A DNA stretch of 8,897 nucleotides, taken from contig CAIYFP010000340.1 of the NCBI GenBank assembly GCA_903925515.1, positions 1 through 8,897 of the forward strand, written 5' to 3'. The notes under the pieces were generated by a model that was not told where the DNA came from, did no database searches, and saw only the letters and a program-made list of their open reading frames with translations. Origin of the DNA: an uncultured Verrucomicrobiota bacterium. Lineage in GTDB: Bacteria; Verrucomicrobiota; Verrucomicrobiia; Limisphaerales; UBA9464. Of the stretch, positions 6,879 through 8,897 are shown piece by piece (within the stretch, counting starts at the first letter, position 1; each line of letters opens with the position of its first letter). A program made the position numbers and the translations under genes.

Positions 6879-8300
6879 ATGAACCCACCCCTTCCCAACC
6901 TCTTCCTCGCCGACCTCGACCCCTCGCTCGTGCTCACCCCCGCCGTCGTCCGGGACGCGTGCCATGCCATCCGCCGGAACCGCCACGCATGGCTCGCACG
7001 CCTCCGGACCCGCCAAGTGGCCGAGATCATCGCCTACGTCGCCGAGCAATGGCTCGAGCCCGACAACGGCTTCCGCCTCATGGCCCTTTCCCGGGGCTGC
7101 GAGGAGCTGGGCCATGGCCCCGCCACGCTCGCGCGCGGGCTCGACGCATTCTTCAGGCAGCTCACCCTCGAGAACATCGAGGGTCTCGTCGCCCAGGACC
7201 TCGGCGACAATCGCCGCCTCGACGACTTTTCCGCCTCCGTCTCCGAGGTCCGCTCCGCACGATCGGCCATCGCCCGGGGTCCCGCCCTCCTCGCCCACGT
7301 CGCCTCCGGCAACATCCCCGTCCCCACCCTCCACTCCATCGTCCTTGGCATGGTCCTTCGCTCCGCCCAGTTCATCAAGTGTCCCTCCCGCCAGTCGCTG
7401 CTCCCCCGCCTCTTCGCCCACTCCCTCGCGGCCGCCGAACCCAAGCTTGGCGCCTGCATCGAGCTCGCCTCATGGCCCGGCGGCACCGCCGACCTCGAGT
7501 CCGCCCTCTTCCACGAGGCCGATTGCGTCACCGCCACCGGCTCCGACGAGATGCTTCGTGACATCCGCTCGCGCCTGCCCATCGCCACCCGGTTCGTGGG
7601 CTACGGCCATCGCGTCAGCCTCGCCTTTGTCAGCAACGATGTCCTCTCCACCTACTCCCTCCGCCGCGTCGTGCGAGACCTCGCCACGGACGTCGTCGCA
7701 TGGAACCAACACGGCTGCCTCTCCCCCCACGCCGTCTATGTCCAAGACGACGGCGCCGCCTCCCCCGAGGCCCTCGCCGCCGCCCTCGCCGAGGAACTGG
7801 CCCGGCGCGAGCAGGCGGAGCCCCGCGGCAGCCTGCCGCCCGAGGACGCCGCCGCCATCGTCGCTCGCCGCGACATCTACCGGCTCCGCTCCGCGCTCTC
7901 CGGCGAGTCCACCGATCGACTCCGCTTCGAGTCCGCCTTCCGGGACATCCCGGGCGGCGTTTGCCTTTGGGAATCCGAGGGCGGCACCCAATGGACCGTG
8001 ATCCTCGACCGCGACCCCCGCTTCGAGCACTCCTGCCTCAACCGCTTCCTCTACGTGAAGCCCGTCCGCCACGTGTCCGAGATGCTCCGCGTCCTCGAAC
8101 CGTCCCGCAGCCATGTCTCCACCGTGGGCGTCGCCGCCGTGGACCATCGCGCCGCCGAGATTGCACGCGAGCTCGCCTCATGGGGTGTCCCCCGCATCTG
8201 CCCCGTCGGCAAGATGCAAGAACCCCCGCTCGCATGGCGTCATGACGGACGCCCCGCCCTCGCCGACCTCGTGGAATGGACCGACTTCGAGAACGCCTGA
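6879..8300 (+). CDS. LuxC-family acyl-CoA reductase
   Basis: LuxC reduces an acyl group, received from LuxE or acyl-CoA, to a fatty aldehyde with NADPH through an acyl-cysteine intermediate. The 473-residue protein has the usual LuxC length. The nucleotide-binding HVASGNIPVP segment is near 140-149 and IKCPSRQS at 166-173. The predicted catalytic cysteine is C280 in NQHGCLSPH, the signature context of the family. FVGYGHRVSLAFV near 239-251 is also typical. The gene starts one base after the LuxE-family stop and is followed by queD after 67 bases; all three are likely co-transcribed. Coding-strand third positions are strongly C-biased, as in its two operon neighbours. Family assignment is firm. 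The substrate chain length and the fate of the aldehyde (lipid, wax or hydrocarbon precursor) cannot be read from the sequence. Confidence 0.93.
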   Translation: MNPPLPNLFLADLDPSLVLTPAVVRDACHAIRRNRHAWLARLRTRQVAEIIAYVAEQWLEPDNGFRLMALSRGCEELGHGPATLARGLDAFFRQLTLENIEGLVAQDLGDNRRLDDFSASVSEVRSARSAIARGPALLAHVASGNIPVPTLHSIVLGMVLRSAQFIKCPSRQSLLPRLFAHSLAAAEPKLGACIELASWPGGTADLESALFHEADCVTATGSDEMLRDIRSRLPIATRFVGYGHRVSLAFVSNDVLSTYSLRRVVRDLATDVVAWNQHGCLSPHAVYVQDDGAASPEALAAALAEELARREQAEPRGSLPPEDAAAIVARRDIYRLRSALSGESTDRLRFESAFRDIPGGVCLWESEGGTQWTVILDRDPRFEHSCLNRFLYVKPVRHVSEMLRVLEPSRSHVSTVGVAAVDHRAAEIARELASWGVPRICPVGKMQEPPLAWRHDGRPALADLVEWTDFENA

Positions 8301-8367
8301 CATCAACCCCGCAAGCCCAATCCCGTCCCCGGCATCCCAGTCACCCCCGAAGCCCCCCCCAGCCCGC

Positions 8368-8730
8368 ATGCAACTCCGCAAGACCTTTCCCCTCGAGTCC
8401 GCCCACCGCCTCCCCATGGTCCCGCAAGGCCACAAGTGCGGCCGCGTTCATGGCCACTCCTTCGCCGTCGAGATCGCCATCGACGGCCCCGTGGACCCGG
8501 CCATGGGCTGGGTCATGGACTACGCGGACATCAAGGCCGCCTTCAAGCCCATCCACGACGCCCTCGACCACAACTTTCTCAACGACGTCCCCGGCCTCGA
8601 AAACCCGACCAGCGAGAACCTTGCTCGTTGGATTTGGGACCGACTCAAGCCCGCCCTCCCATGGCTTTCAGAGGTTGTCATCGCCGAGACCTGTACCTCC
8701 CGCTGCATCTATCGCGGGGAAGCTCCCTAG
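8368..8730 (+). CDS. queD: 6-carboxy-5,6,7,8-tetrahydropterin synthase (QueD)
   Basis: QueD converts 7,8-dihydroneopterin triphosphate to 6-carboxytetrahydropterin, the second step towards preQ0 and queuosine. The 120-residue protein shows the zinc ligands H13 (SAHRL), H28 and H30 (HGH). The catalytic cysteine C24 is spaced as C-x3-HGH, the QueD-type pattern rather than the E-x3-HGH of PTPS-III. DYADIK is at 51-56, LDHNFLND at 66-73, PTSEN at 80-84 and E107 in AETCTSR. The ATG at 8368 follows a C-rich tract and lacks a Shine-Dalgarno sequence; an earlier in-frame start at 8113 would lie inside the LuxC-family gene. No queE, queC or queF lies in the window. A pterin role other than queuosine is possible but not indicated. 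Confidence 0.93.
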   Translation: MQLRKTFPLESAHRLPMVPQGHKCGRVHGHSFAVEIAIDGPVDPAMGWVMDYADIKAAFKPIHDALDHNFLNDVPGLENPTSENLARWIWDRLKPALPWLSEVVIAETCTSRCIYRGEAP

Positions 8731-8760
8731 TGTCGTATCTCACAAATGGCTGGTGTTTCG

Positions 8761-8860
8761 CCGCGAGGGATTTTCGTGTCCCACGAGGCGCGACTGACGA
8801 GCAGACCCGCAGAGGTCTGTGAGGAGCGATCAAAGACTTGGGACGCGAAAAGATCCGCGG
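8761..8860 (+). repeat. Nested palindromic element, possible structured RNA or dispersed repeat
   Basis: Downstream of queD an extended fold can be drawn. The outer stem ccgcg/cgcgg pairs 8761-8765 with 8856-8860. After a small internal loop, a 12-bp stem pairs 8771-8782 (ttttcgtgtccc) with 8840-8851 (gggacgcgaaaa). Inside is a 6-bp hairpin, 8802-8807 with 8814-8819 (cagacc/ggtctg). The single non-Watson-Crick pair in the 12-bp stem is U8777-G8845, allowed only if the plus strand is transcribed; the other strand would have an A-C mismatch. An alternative local hairpin tcgtg/cacga (8774-8778 with 8782-8786) competes. No T-run follows. A frame open from ATG 8746 to the window edge shows no known domain and is probably incidental. 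The structure is seen; its nature is unknown. Confidence 0.5.
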
Positions 8861-8897
8861 TCAGGCTCCGTCCTCACGCCTTGCCCCGGGGCTTTCC

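Noticed and set aside
7470..8147. Minus-strand frame of 225 codons within the LuxC-family gene
   Set aside because: Antisense to a well-supported enzyme, with glycine/valine-rich shadow composition and no domain.
8746..8897. Open frame from ATG 8746 running off the right edge
   Set aside because: About 50 residues with no known domain. It coincides with the nested stem-loop, so it is more likely an incidental frame in a structured repeat. Sequence beyond the edge would decide.

Overview
The window is high-G+C bacterial DNA and reads most like a Verrucomicrobiota genome, though Planctomycetota or Lentisphaerota relatives cannot be excluded. The main pointers are a pseudopilin with a C-terminal H-X9-DG motif, a type very abundant in those phyla, starts without Shine-Dalgarno sequences, and a LuxE/LuxC pair with no luciferase. 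I see no tRNA, rRNA, CRISPR array, transposase or phage gene.

Layout. The left edge (1-70) is a palindromic array of 8-base repeats ending in a T-run. It is followed by about 270 bases without a convincing gene. A family 2 glycosyltransferase of the rhamnosyltransferase type (343-1401, +) converges on a minus-strand cluster. That cluster is, in transcription order, an RmlD-like reductase resembling the plant/mimivirus epimerase-reductase (NRS/ER) (4406-3531), rmlB (3473-2406) and rmlA (2331-1450). A 330-base intergenic stretch with an 11-bp GC-only inverted repeat separates it from a divergent plus-strand run: an H-X9-DG pseudopilin (4737-5645), a LuxE-family acyl-activating enzyme (5744-6877), a LuxC-family acyl-CoA reductase (6879-8300) and queD (8368-8730). 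The right edge (8761-8860) holds a large nested stem-loop.

How the genes work together. RmlA makes dTDP-glucose and RmlB converts it to dTDP-4-keto-6-deoxyglucose. No rmlC is present. The third gene is much closer to the eukaryotic and mimiviral bifunctional 3,5-epimerase/4-reductase than to ordinary RmlD, so three genes may complete dTDP-L-rhamnose synthesis. The neighbouring glycosyltransferase would then use the rhamnose for a surface polysaccharide. The LuxE and LuxC genes are one base apart and should reduce an activated fatty acid to an aldehyde for a non-luminescent purpose. queD, 67 bases downstream, belongs to 7-deazaguanine (queuosine) synthesis and may simply share the transcript.

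The most unusual features are the rmlC-free rhamnose cassette, near-absence of CCWGG from the whole window with a matching codon bias before tryptophan, the luxE-luxC-queD arrangement, and the structured elements at both edges.
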